NCBI RefSeq assembly: GCF_051020985.1 | Contig: NC_135003.1 | Span: 12,145,501 to 12,209,500, forward strand | Reading direction: 5' to 3' | DNA from: Nomia melanderi | Lineage: Eukaryota > Arthropoda > Insecta > Hymenoptera > Halictidae | Length of the DNA stretch: 64,000 nt | Part shown: piece by piece, positions 22,321 through 35,741 of the stretch | Layout of the letters: every line of letters starts with the position of its first letter | Numbering within the stretch: the stretch's first letter is position 1 | Made by a program: the position numbers and the translations under genes | Notes under the pieces: model-generated | Told to the model about the DNA's origin: nothing | What the model saw: only the letters and a program-made list of their open reading frames with translations | Databases searched by the model: none

Positions 22321-25300
22321 AATTTTATATATAACACTAAACGTACCGTGATCGGTCAAATGATCGGTTTAAAAATTTTGTGGAAAATTCTGCGTTTCCT
22401 TCCGTTCATTGAACTTTCTATGAATTTTCGCCTTTACTTTTGTCTTTTTCCACTAAGTCACGTTTATTGTGTAACTCGTTCGCCTTTAATTTGTGACCGC
22501 TCATGTGATTGGTTATGGTAGGATTAAATAAATTTTCATTTCGCAATATAAATGAAACGCGCAATTCACACCTAACTATCTGATTTCCCGCACGGGAGTG
22601 AAATCCTCGCATAAACTCGCTCCGCGGAGATTCAGCGCTTCATTGTGCAACTTTGTACCATAATCATGCGCAACACTATGAAACAATTGATTGTAATTGC
22701 TGTCCGTGAACAGGCGATCGATGAGATGAGTAGAATGAGCCGTATATTCTCGGAGCCATAAAGTCCGTGGCGTTTATATTTGTTTTTACGAGCCGTAATG
22801 GCGAATCGTTCATAGATGTTTCTGCAATTCTGAAACCGCTTGTATGCGCGCGCGATCATAAACCACGCGATCGAATCCTCCGAGAGTAAATTTTTATAGC
22901 TCGTCAAAGAGCTACCCATAACTCGCGCGCGTTAACGATGTACGAGCCAAATTCTGAGCAAATTAGTTCATTGACTAATTTGGTCGTGCAGGTAAATAAA
23001 CGCAACGGTGATCCGTCGCACCGAGCGGTCGCCGAAAAGGTATGACGATCGACGAGGAAAACATGATGAAAGTGAAAGCGTGTACTTTCCTATTCACAGG
23101 ACTTTGATAATGCACCGGCAATAAATCATCTGCACGAAAGCGTACACTGCCATTACACTGTTCAGCGGTTACTGCATTGCGTTAATGAAATCTCTGCTGG
23201 AACGAATCTCGGAACTCGCTGTGTTGCGCTCGACAGGATTCTTTTGAGACATTCTAGTGCGATTTCGATATCAAGGTTAAGGACACCGAATGGTTCTAGT
23301 AGAAATTCAAATCCTCGAGGATGGAGGACATTTGTTCCGATAAGGGTCCATTGGCGATTCATTTTATAATGGAATTTTAAATTCGAACGAAAGTACGATC
23401 CACGTAACATTAGAATCCTATCGAACCTTTTCGAGTACGAAGAATACATTACGTCGTAACGATCAGGGAAGGAAACAATGAAGTGCTTACAAAAGTCTCT
23501 ATGTCGACATCATCGGTAGAATGTTACCTTAACTTTGTCAAGAATTAATTTCTAATAAAATATCTAATTCCAGATCGTTCTATGAATATCTAACGTTATC
23601 GCTACAAGATTGCGCAATTTTTCCCACAAAACGCTGAACCTTCGTGAACGAGCGCTTTAAATATTCTTAAAAGCTCTTCCCATAAGAAACTGAGAGTGTC
23701 TCGAAGCCTTAAATACTAGAAAAGAAGAAAACCACATATCGATCTCTCGTCATTAGAACAATGAAATGATCCATTCGCAGCTTTCGATTTTATATATGAA
23801 ACATTCGAAGCCGCAACGGCATTCGACCGCAAATGGTTAACAATAGCATCCAAAATCGCGGATAAGAGTTGCAGATGATCGCGGTCGATTACGGGAAGGT
23901 AAAAATTTGGGAAACGCGGTGAAATTGCTGCGCACGCGATACAGTCGTTACGCGTATCGCAATATTGTTCATCGCGCCGAAAGGAAATTCGAAGGGAAAG
24001 CTTCCTGATTCGCTCGCGTCGTTTCGCCACTCGTCGCGCGTGATATGTTGCTTTTGAATCCTCTCCAAAAGTAGATTTCAGCGGATTTTCGAATCCGGCC
24101 GGGCGTCGCTTATACATCCACTTTCAATTTATTGCGGTTTAAAAGTAGGTACCGTGGCCGAACGATCGGGGCGTTATTCGAAAATCCGGCCAGCAGCCCG
24201 GTTTCCGAGGGAGCTCAAGAGCGACACATCACGTTGGCTGCGCCCGGGGACCGGAAATGCATGGTACTCTTGGCGAACGGCTCGTTTCATCCGGCGTCGC
24301 GTGCATCTTTAATCGATCCACCGTTCAACGTTTTCACAGTGTTTCGTTCTCGCGGGCACCGAGATGCTGTAGGTTACATTTACATACAACGAACGTAAAT
24401 TCCCTTTAACCGCGCGCTTTTTCGTATAGCCATTTTAAGCGAAGATACAACGGCGTTTTGTTAAAACCCTGCCGCCTTTCGCCACATTTCTTCGTTAGCG
24501 TACCCTTTTTCCCCGTCTTTTTCTTCCATTCTCTTCCTTTTTTTTCTTCTTCTATTCGCGCCAATTTTCGCTTACACCGGCTTTTAATGAGATAATACGG
24601 AACAGAACGCCTGGCTGTAACATCGTTACTGGCGACGAGCGAATATATTGAAACCAAAATCTTACACGTGCCTGGGTTATGTAAATTTCAACTTGTGTTT
24701 CTGTGGTTTTTAAGCGTCTCGTAAACTGTTTGTCTGTCGAGTGTATCTATAAGATTTGTTGGATCTTCAAGTAGGTAGTTACAGGGGTCTGTGCAAATTG
24801 AATTCGAAGTGTATCAATTATCCTACAAGGGTTCTTTAAATTAACTGTAGCATTAAACTGTTCTTATCTTTTCTAACCGAAGCAATACGTGACATCTCTG
24901 TCAGTTTAATAATTCAAGTCCTTTGACTTAGATACCGAAACGGAAAAATTTGAGCTTCTTGTTGTGAGATTCCGGTAATAAAAGTTTGACGGAATACTAA
25001 CAGAAACACTGCAAGCCCATTGTGCAAGAAGAATCGCCCTATGAAAGATTTCAACTTTCTTCTTTGTATTCGCGAAACGGAACGAGGTAGCTATAGGACT
25101 CGTGTTTCGTGGAATATCCAATGATCGCAGGATCGCGGGATCCATGAAACGTTCAGCGGAGAAATTCATTATCAATTGAATGAGCGAAAGCCTTGCGAGG
25201 CTGCGGCTCGCTCACCGTCGGAATATTTAAGGGGGGACACCACTTCGAGACGTCTTAAGCATATGTAAACTTCAGAAATTTTTCTGTTGGTAACTCTTAA

Positions 25301-28300
25301 CTGAAAACTTCGGATTCCTTCTGGCCGTAACTGTAACCTTCTGCTTCATATTTATACATTTCCTAAGCCAATGCTATTGTCTAGCTTCGGAACCCCTTTT
25401 CGTGGGATTCGCGAGAAACATGCATTAGTAGCGGTCCAGATCGCAAACAACTGAAACATCCGGAGACAAAAAAATGTTTGTGGATTATATAGATAGAAAT
25501 CCGTCGAATAGATATTCCTCGGCGGCCGATAAGACGTTTAGATGTCGGGAAAGCGAAATCGCAGCGGGATAAACGATGGGGCGTAGGTTGATACAGTTTC
25601 CTGTCGTTTGTCTGTTCAATCGCCGGACGTTTTTGACAAAATCTCGCTCCGCCCGTGGCCCGGAAACGCGGACTGGCTTCCGCATCTCCGAGTCCCGACG
25701 ACGTTTAGATAAATAGACGAGAATCCGGGAAGGGGGAGCACGCGAGAGCAATAGTTCGGCGAGGATAAGCTGGATGCGAAATGGCTTCGCTATAACAGGA
25801 AAAATTCAAGTGCCGCGCGCGCGTGTGTGTGTTCGTATAACAATCCGTGTGCAAGTGTGCAGGATATTCTAGAACTACTGGCACTGACGATGAAACCAGG
25901 AAAAACGTATTATCTTTCCCATTATCGAGAAATGAAAGATCGATCCATAAATAATCTAGCGCGGTTTCATGAAAATCCTTGTTCAATAGGAAACGGACAA
26001 TTTATTTTCGTAGGCGGATTGACGTATGCTTCCTTGTTGTAAATTCGATGGTACGTCATAGTCAAGTTTCGAGTGTTACGTGGCGATGATTTGATTTCCA
26101 GTTTTTTCCACTTTTCAAGTCTGATAGCGTTTAATCGTAAATATTCATACGGTGAAAGTGAAGATAAGCTCGGTGGCTTTTCGCTCGTCGCAGACGTTCC
26201 TGCGAGATGATTGGTAATATTGTGTACTTCACTGAAGAAAGGATTGTTAACTGATCTTTATTAAGTTACAAGTCAGTATTTTCAGCATTGTTGGAAATAG
26301 TAGGATATTCTTAATAGGATTTAATCATTTATTCGTAGTCAAGGCTTTTCCGTATGATTCTTTTATGAATATTTTACGTGACGCTTATTGGTACACCTAT
26401 CTTGCATCGTATCTTAAAAGTAACCACGTAATTTTTTTCATTACGAAATATCTGGCTTGAATGGATTATTAAAATGATAAGACATGCTTGAATTTAAAAT
26501 AGTCTCCTTTCTCTTTCGTCCACAACGAAAGTGGTAGAGGAAAAATAAAGAATGTTGTTCCATAATTTGATACGTTGGCCTTCAATTTTATTACAGGTAA
26601 AACGGGAATCCGACAAGATACCGCAATATATCGTATAATCGACGAGTTCGACCACAAAAGAAGAATTTCTACTTTTACACGAAATGTTTAGGTCGCGTTT
26701 TCTAGTGCACACCGGTGTTGCGGTATTACGTGTGAACTTTTGAGAGAGGCAATGCAACTTTCTACGTGATCTTCGCGGAACGAAAGTGTTACCTTGAAAT
26801 TGCATTAATTATATAAAGACACGGCTGCCCCTAGCGTGCCAGCCATATAAGATCTTAACTAGTTTGCCGCAAGTAACTACATAATAGATACTAAATTACG
26901 ATCGGAACTAGCCGCACGGAAGATGTCTTACGTGCAGTGTATCTGGAAGATCCGCGTTGCACTAAGTATTTCCGTATTTTGGACTTCAGGCATTTACATT
27001 CGCTAAGGTAACACGAGAGCCCTGTATAAAACAAATAAATAACGCCGAAGAAACTCGGCGGTACACGGGACGGTTTACAGAATAAATTATTCCCGTAACA
27101 TCCGCGGAATCGATTAAAGTTCATGAAATTCCCGAAAACACGGCGTAAGCACGGCAAAGCCGCACTTTAATCGCGTATAAACAAATGAACAGAAGAAAAA
27201 CAATTCCGGCGAACGCAAACACGCGAAGCTGCAGTGTACACTTCATTTCGCGGATTCCGAAACGCAAACGGACGAAGCTCAAGCTCGCGGGACAATGTAA
27301 CAAAATAGAAAACAAACGTTCCGGGGAGGGGAAAAAAAGCCCCCGTCCTACGCGGGGGTTCAAAACCCGCTGACCCGATTAGAGGAGGAGATTGCGCTCG
27401 TATTTTATCGGAGCGAGAAAATACATAAATGTATTTCACGGTCGACATACCTCGCGCGCGGTGGCCGTGTTAATGGCGGACCGCCGAAGTCACGTAACCC
27501 GAAACGGAAAAACGAACAAAAAAATCGGGTAAAGAGAGTACAGAATGGGGCAGAATGGAGAAGGTGAAAATATCGGGAGGGAAAAAACGGGAAGAAAAGC
27601 GACAAGAGAATAAGGGTTGGGGGGGAATGAAACGCGGCGCTATCAAGTGCCTATTTATTCGCGCCCTCCCGTGTCTTTTTACCGATTTGAGTGAGCCGGT
27701 TGAATTTATAGCCACAATTCCGTGCCGGGTCCTTGTATACGGCGCGCCGGGTAACCTCCGTGGGCCGAGAGGACGGACGCGCGAGAAAGGCTCGGGGGAA
27801 CGAGATTACCGGAGATCAAGGGGGAAGGAATAAGAAAGGAGTAGGAGGTGGAACACGTCGCCGGGGAGAGTGACTCTCTTTTCCTCCCTGTTCCAGAGAG
27901 ACAGGCTTCTCTGGCCCACCACCTAGAAATCCACGGGATTACCCGTAGCCACCACCTCCCTCCACCGTTTTCTGGCCGAGCGGTGCGCCCTGATGGGCTC
28001 CCGGCCTGCTTAACAATGCCTCGAACGCCGCGAGATTAGGGGCCACTTTATAAACGTGGGACCGCGCTGCGGCCCGACGCGATACGTTTTCGACGGGTTA
28101 CCGGGCGCACGCGTTTTCCCGTTCTGCACCAGGCAACGGCGGCTCAACCGGTCTCGAATAAACGGCCCGGCATCCGGCTGACAGCGCGGGTGAGTAGAGA
28201 GAACACCGCCATACCAGGCTCGACGGTCCTCGATATTACCGCAGCGGTGTGTGCCTCGCGGTGACATCGGCGCAGACAAGATGTATCGATTACTGATACT

Positions 28301-28413
28301 TAAGCACCCCGATGAGACGAACGGACGGCAACCGACCTAGCCCAGACACGCTGATCGTTACGCGAAAGCGTCTGCTTCGGTTCGTGATTCTGCTCTTATA
28401 ATTAGACACTCCA
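22321..28413. other. Long gene-free stretch
   Basis: About 6 kb with no supported gene, RNA gene or complete repeat. It could be intergenic or intronic to a gene whose exons lie outside. Local CpG-rich patches occur near 24.0-24.4 kb and 27.3-28.3 kb. Confidence 0.45.
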
Positions 28414-28800
28414 GGACTTTGTGGTATTTTCGGGGAATGTTGCTACTTCGACGGGGATGCTCGATGAATTTGAGTTCGCCTTTGGACGGGGGGTTGGAAG
28501 GGTCTTTCGGGGCGGCGTTCAGCTTTGAACTGTAAATTGGGAATGGAACGTTTGTATAATCCGTGATTGGAACTGTCGTATTGTTTTAAAGGGGAATTTT
28601 TGTTTCTTCTTTTATTAATTGTATTTGGATCCGCTGTTCGCGATACTCGTTGTACGAAGGATTTTGTGGCATTTTCCGGGAATGTTGGTATTTTTACGGG
28701 GATGTTCGCTGAATTTGGTGTTGCCTTTGAATGGGGGTTTCGAAAGGTTTTGTGTTGTTATTGAATGTTATTTTTACACTGAAAATGAAAAATTCCTTCA
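28414..28800. repeat. Diverged tandem duplication, period about 245 bp
   Basis: 28414-28550 and 28659-28795 share the same order of words: GGAYTTTGTGGYATTTTC, GGGGAATGTTG, ACGGGGATG, TGAATTTG, TTCGCCTTTGGA versus TTGCCTTTGAA, then GGGGGTT. The copies are about 245 bases apart. Open frames across them are not conserved between copies, so this is a non-coding duplication. Confidence 0.65.
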
Positions 28801-31800
28801 ATTTGTGATTGGAATGAATCCTTTTCAGAGAAATTGCGGAAATTTGATTTGTTCGTTATTCATTCTGTTTGTTGTTGGTAGAAAGTTATTTAAGTGGAAA
28901 TGAAATTTATTGTGCGGTGTGCTACAGGAAAACGATGAGTTTTTAGTGGTTGTCGGGTGAATTTCGTTTTGATTTCTTTTACAGTTCAAATGTCATTGTG
29001 AAATGTCACTAGATTATTCGATATGAACCGCTATGCGTGAGTGCGACCGGATAATCAGGAGTAATTTCGTTGATCGATGCGTAATTAGGGCGTCGATGAG
29101 AATGAGAATATTCAAAGTGGGAAACTTTCCCGTGACTGAAACTTTCATGCACTCTAAGGTATTGGATTTTATAACAAGACAGCTTGTTTCGATTTTTTCG
29201 CTCTTTCGTTCATTCGGTTTTTTATTCTTTTAGCAACTCGTTCTTTTTGCTCCATGGATAAATTGCATTAGCTCGGATGTTACCGGTTGTCAGGTTTGAG
29301 CCTTCACTTTTGTTATTTGATTAAAATGTTCCCTGCCGTGTGTGTACTGTGTATTTTCGGCGCTCGCTGAATTTGATCTCCATATATGAAGTTTTTCTTG
29401 TCAAGGGACTGCGCACTGCAAAATAATTTACAGAGTAAACATTTTAACAAAATTGAACATTTTAATATCATGTTTCATTCATACTTCTGTTAATTCGTAA
29501 AAATACGGATTCTCGTAGAAACCTACAAATGAAATCCGAATTCTTTCTTGTGCACTTTGCCTAATTACACCTTAGAAGAAATATCCATTGCACGTTCATT
29601 AACGATATAAACGCTATTCTAAACACATAACATTCACAATTAATTACTAAATTTTCCAAGAAATCTTATTCCACTGTTTCCGAAAAACTCGTGACGATAT
29701 CTCCGACAAAAGAGACTATCGAATAGAATTTTCATGAAAAATCTTCATTTGAAATCTCACCTGAAGTTCGTCAGGTGAACGACGCAGGATGACGCAACGG
29801 AGAATTGATCGCCCTTAACAGGCATTTAATTGTGTATCGTCGTTACATAATTGTCCGAGAGCGGCCCTGTAAACTACACCGTACACCGCGCGTCGAAAAT
29901 ACAGTAACGTCTTTGGTAATTATCGATAATCGATAGATGATGCGCTCCATTACGGTGTACCTACCGAATTACACGTATGTATAGCTTGTTAATTCGAGGC
30001 AGCTAATACTGCGGCTTCGTAGGAGTATTTGATAAGGTAATGTATAGCTATTAACGTTGAATAAATGATCGGATATTAAAGGGACGCCTAACTGTCGATT
30101 AATCAAACGGTACAACCAGATAATGAATAAACCAGTACGCCGACTGGTCCGGATCGAGTTTGTAGTTCGATTGTCGGTGATGTTCGGCCGCACAGCGGCC
30201 GACTGACGCGGATAGTGTAAACGAAGTTTGGACAAGATGGAATATTTGATAAACCGAAGAGTGAAGAAATTCCGCGGGCAAAACAGTCCGCAACAAGAAC
30301 CATTACGTTCAAACTCGAGTTAATGAAGTACAGCGTCCCGGTCGGGAATGGGCAACAATTCATCGCACTTAAAAGTATTAGAAACTCCGGTAATTGAAAG
30401 CGACAGTAGCGGGCAACAATCTTGTTTTACAATCGCCGGGTATTCCCTGTAGTTTGCTTCCCGAGCTTCTGCCACGATGAACTAGTTAGGCTGCGAATTC
30501 ACTTATCAACGTCGATACGTGGACTAATATTAAACGTATATTTGTGCATTCTGATCAGAAACTCGCTAATTGGATCTGAAATCAAGCGCCAGGAATCGCG
30601 CCGACTGGATTCTAGGGCGAGCGAACTGCCGTAAGATCTGCCCCAACGTTGCCACGGGAAATTTTTGCGAATTTCATTACACGTAATCGTGTCGCTTTAT
30701 ATTTTAACATACGTACACCTCAATGCAATGTTTTATCAGTTGTTTCACCGAACGTGTCTATACTTCTATATTTCAAAATGACAGCTTTTTGATCGAGTTT
30801 TGCATAACTGTTTCAATTGCGAAATCTGTGAAACGTAAATCGAAAATATGGAACAAAATTTTCTCGATTAGGAGCATACGTTTCAGAGTTACATTTAGGT
30901 TCGTGTCACGCGAACACGCGCAGTTCACACGAGATTCATTCTATACGCGGGAGTAAGAAAAATATACACAATGGAATGTTGCATCGAACGCACCGCTCCC
31001 GAGGAAATTGAGTTTGAACGTTTTCTGTCAGCAATTAGTCAAACGCAAGAGTGCTCGGAGCACTTTCGAATTAGATTTCCCGCGAATGGTAACTTCAAAC
31101 GAACAAATTTGGTTCCACGTTTTTCAACTTATTTTTCCATGTAAAATAACTTCCTGTCGATTAAACCATCCATATTTGGCCGAGTGATTCGAGTGGACGT
31201 GTGTAAAGTTTCATTCTCAATTTCTCCCAAAAGGGACGACTGAACTGCACCAAATTTGTTCCATGTTTTTGACTTACTTTTTCATTCAAAATCACCGGTT
31301 AGAGAATACTCCATACATTCGGACGAACGAGGATCCTTTAAACGTCCATAGATCACGAATTCTCTGTTCCGTGACTATTTCACGATCGATTCAAATTATT
31401 CTGTAATATTAATACTCGAGGAACATTTGTACGTTTGTTTAGTACCTTCTCAAAATTCCAACGTCGAATAGCCGTATAAATAGAAGCGTTACGCGGATTG
31501 CAAATACGATTCGGAGCACGATAAAACGGCTACGCGAAATGTTTAGATAGAATCAATAAACTTTAATCAATTTTATGAATGGTCTGTTAGCCAGCGATTG
31601 TAATCTTCCCTTGCGAGCGTGCGCGGAGCTTTCGGAAATGAAATCTTCGGCGCAACGAATTTTGATTTCTGCGGCTGGCTCGTTGGTATTGCTCCGCTAC
31701 TCCATTTTCCGCGCGCCGGCAAACACTCGAAACAGAATTGGATCAGCGGGATCTCGCAACGGTTCCCGCTGGAACGTTTGTTACCCCGTTCGATTCATTT

Positions 31801-32997
31801 GACGAACGAAAAAATTCATTAAAACGTTTACGCCGGGAACACGTGTTCTCAAAGTATTTCGTTCGTTTTTCCTGAGTATCGGCCAGCGGAAAGTGCGCGG
31901 AAAGAAACTCGGGCTACGACATTTTCGTCCATCGTCCGCCGGGAAAGCAAAGTTTAAAATTCCCTTTAAATTCCATTAAACTTCGACGGGGCGAAGTCCA
32001 TTCGGTCTGATCGCGCGCAATAAGGACGAAAGTGTTTCCTCTCCGTCCACGTTCATCGAAGATTAACAAACCGCCCGATCAAATGATCTGTATCGAGCGA
32101 TCCCCGCCGCTCAAAAGTGTCCTCTTAAGAATGTTTGTCCAGCGAAAGTGGATTCGAGCTGCGTTTCCACGCGGCTCGGTAAAAATCTTGCGGAGTTATT
32201 CTCTGTTTGCTCGTGTCTCCCGCACCGCCGCGACGCGACGTTAGACCGCGAAAGTCGATCGCGACATGCCTCTCCCCGCATCGCAGTCGGAAAAAGAATC
32301 GAGCAACTTCATCCGACTTTCAAAGTGCACTGTTAATTTTCCACTTTCCCTTGATGCCCGCTTCTTCTCTTTGGTTTGACGCCGGTTAAATGTAGGGTTT
32401 TCCGAGCAAAGTGTCGGAATTTTTCAACAAAACGAATTGAAAGCAATTGGAGATAGACATAAGAGAAACTTGATTTCATTATGAAGCCTGTCTAACGGAA
32501 TTCTTTGGATGAATTTTTTCTTTGATTTTAATTTTTCATACGCTCGCTGCGTAATTCGAGCTTTTCTTCACGACTAACTTGATTAGAAATTCTATCAGGT
32601 GGATATGGAAAATTTCATTGGTTACGAAAGTTATTAAAAATTCATGTAATCGTCTGTGTGTTAAGGATCATTCGATGGGAGAAGAAAACACTCGCGCACA
32701 ACTGACTCTGCTTCGAGTGTTATTATTAGACTGCGGATGTTTGTGGAAGTATCTATGCTCGTAGCGTACCTGGTTGTACAATGAAAACTAGAGCCTGGAG
32801 ACCTTTCGAATACTGGTTAATGAATTTGACATGAAATTACTGGTTCACCAGAGCTGTGCAATTTCTTCTTCTTTCAGACGCTTTTACCTTAACTCGTTTT
32901 ACATACTTTAAATAGTTAGAATAGGTATGTTGAATATTTCAACAGGAATGTAACTTTCTATATAATTATGATCTAATGTGCTCGGATGTGTATTAAC
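28801..32997. other. Gene-free stretch
   Basis: No gene seen. It contains a weak duplication near 31.1-31.3 kb; otherwise the sequence is ordinary, AT-rich to mixed. Confidence 0.45.
31092..31300. repeat. Diverged direct duplication, offset about 147 bp
   Basis: AAATTTGGTTCCACGTTTTT followed by ACTTATTTTTCCAT at about 31105 recurs as AAATTTGTTCCATGTTTTT followed by ACTTACTTTTTCAT at about 31252. Flanks are more weakly similar. No function is apparent. Confidence 0.5.
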
Positions 32998-33176
32998 TTA
33001 ATCGCTTGTCCTATAATAACGTGTCTGGCTTGCGGTGAAGATTTGAAAGAAAATAGAGTAGAGACATAAAGTGTGTCTAGAATTTTCCGTTATTATTTTT
33101 GTTTATTATCAATTATTAATGACAAAGCAGTTGTATCAATCACAGTTGAGAAATAAATCACAGGCCAACGGGTTGA
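32998..33176. mobile_element. TTAA-type MITE (family B), second copy
   Basis: TTAA (32998-33001) then TCGCTTGTCCTA; the right end has GGCCAACGGG then a degenerate TTGA (33173-33176). It shares its ends and internal words (GGTGAAGAT, ATTATTAATGACAAAG, CAGTTGAGAAA) with 4535-4849 but is about 135 bp shorter, missing the middle. Confidence 0.7.
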
Positions 33177-35219
33177 TATAACGGTATAATAGCGTACAAG
33201 AAAAAACACAGATAAAAACAGTATAGTAATTTGAAGCAGGAAATAAATGCAAATGATGTTTCCTCGTACTTGCGTAATAATCGATTCTTGAATATTTAAG
33301 TTCTCGTAATTTCCGAGTATTATCGGTGACACTTCGGAACTGTAGTTTATGTCCGTGTTACCCAGGAACTACGAAACTTTATACGAACGTAGACTTTCCC
33401 GGATTAATTCAGAAAAATATGTGAATTAAACAAGAAATTATTTTCTCTACGAGGCAGTGCTGATACTCTACATCACTAATGAGCAACTCGCCGACCGCGA
33501 GCTGCATGTGGACCACCGGTTACATACGGGAATACGGAAATAAAAAATTTCGTCCGTTAAATTAACGTTAACAAAACATTCCATTAAGAAATTGAATTTT
33601 TTCACGGTTTTAATCATGGCCATCCGCGCGGATTATTAAGCATTCAATTTCAGCTCGTTGGAACGAATTTTGTTGGTTCTTACCGTACACGGTCAAGAAT
33701 ATTAATAATTCCTCGTTACACAATGCGTTCGAGTAATTACTAGCCAGCATTTTCCTCGTAAATATCGAACGTATCGACGAAACGAAAAGAGCTGGGAGTT
33801 TCGCCGTTTCGTTGCGAGCAGTCCGTTGTTTTTGTTCGACGAACAAGATTTGTATTGATCATATAAAAATATAAAAACTTACCACTCCCCCGTTTGTCCG
33901 TATGTTTACCGTTTACGAGAAAAACGCCGGGCTATTAAGTGCACGAGCTCTCCCTACATAATCAAAAACAATCCGGCCGACCTATAAAAAACATTGGATA
34001 TTTGAGGCTGAAAAGTAATTCGCGCACGCCGGTAGATAAAACTATTCCCGTTAAACGTACGAGTCACTTTAGCTGTTCGAACTCCGATCCGCGGCTTTCA
34101 AACAATCCGTACACCATAAACTATAATTTGCTTCGCCGGACGATACCATGCGTCGTTCCAGTCCCCATGAGACACGAGCGAGGGATAATGGAAGAATGAA
34201 ATATTCAACGGTGTCTTTACTTTCGCAAGCCAAATATTGCGGTTCGACGGTCCGATCGGTTTTTAGACAAACCGAAACGTCGGGGACGGTTAACGAGCGG
34301 TCGCGTGCGATTTTTATTTCAACGAGCACATCGAGGGCATTTTCAAGCGTAAAACGGAGTCGAATTCCTCGGAATGTCGATTCCGGCCGCAACTCCCATT
34401 ACGGCACCGCGGTTACACAAATCGCGAAGGCGTCATTAACAGATGAACGTAATTACAGAGCCTCACTGGCGGCGTTGTTTCATATTATCCGGGGTCCGAC
34501 CCATTGTTTTTGGATTTCGCGGTAGCATCGTCGAGCTGTCAAATTAACTGATCCAATTTTCTCATATAAATTGCGAAAGTGCCATTTTCGTTTTTGTAGA
34601 TTTGTATTTTTCCGTATATGTGAGTGAATCGGTTTTTTTAAATGACTTCTTGGGAAGATATTCGTGTCCTTTCGGTGATCGTAGAAGACATCCAGAAAGG
34701 GCCATTTCCAGTTATGATAATAATAAATTAGTAAGCAGTGATGATGAATTAAATATGAAAGATTGAAGTTATTTTTAACGAATTCAGTGTTTAGGTTTTT
34801 CGTGGAACAATTTGAGTACTGATGTGTACAATATATTCATTTGTATTATCTATTAGGTTGACTTTTACGCTTGAGAATGTCCTAAGTGTCGTTTTCTTGT
34901 TTGCTTCGTCCGTGCGCGTCAAAAATTCATCGAGGGCTGGTCTTTTGAGACTTATTCAACTCTCAGACTGCGAATAACGGCAATTTATACAAGTATGTAT
35001 GTAAGCGGTAATCTAGAAGCGTAAAGCACTTATTCTAATCCGAATCATTAATAGGTACACATCAAAGTCTCGAGTGTTCCCGCGAGTTGCTACTCGTTAT
35101 TTACTGTCATATCGTGACACATTACGTAAGCACTTACCTTCTACTAACAAATCAAAAGCCTGTTACAGCGTGTTACACCTTTTTTCAAATACTCTCTGCG
35201 GCGCATCGCTCGTGACAAA
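33177..35219. other. Gene-free stretch
   Basis: No supported gene or repeat. The overlapping 107- and 125-residue frames on opposite strands at 34069-34525 have no recognisable features. Confidence 0.45.
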
Positions 35220-35408
35220 TTTACACGTTGAGTGCCGGCCGTACCATTTTTGGTAAATGCAATCCGAAGCGGCGGAACGAGAATGAATGTTATCAAAATA
35301 TATAAAAATCAGAAAAGAGTCAAACATAATATAATATTTTATACGAAAAATCAATACACCTTTTAAGCAAAATGTAACTGAAATTTACGGCAGCGCGGAA
35401 CGTGTTAA
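35220..35408. mobile_element. TTAA-type MITE, distant family C relative
   Basis: TTTACACGTTGAGTGCCGGC at the left, and at the right (in reverse) TTAACACGTTCCGCGCTGCCG ending at 35408. The ACACGTTGAGTGCC core resembles the CGCGTTGACTGCC ends of family C. It is 189 bp and non-coding. Confidence 0.6.
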
Positions 35409-35689
35409 ATTTTCCTGCCGTGAATAACAATTCGTTCAACAAATACGAGGAAAAAACTTTTCCAACAAAACTTTACATTGAAAACAGCTATGAAACAGAA
35501 GTTAGCACGTAATTAGCAACGAATTACGATACTGTAAAAACTGCAACGCTGTTTTATTCATACATAGCGAAATTATAAGGATTTACGTATAACATTCAGC
35601 TTTATGTAATGCATTAATATATATATTAAGAAAATAGCTTCATTTTTTGATTTACCTATATCTCGTCGCATTAGTTTAGTACAATGCCA

Positions 35690-35741
35690 TCCGATCAGAA
35701 AACGTCGAATATTTCCAGTGAAAAACTTCCGAGTGCAAAGG
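35690..35741. mobile_element. Terminal fragment of family E MITE
   Basis: AAAACTTCCGAGTGCAAAGGGTTA matches in outline the right end of 56294-56506 (AAGACTTCGGAGTACAAAGGGTTAA). The shared core is GAGTRCAAAGGGTTA. No left end was recognised. Confidence 0.5.
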
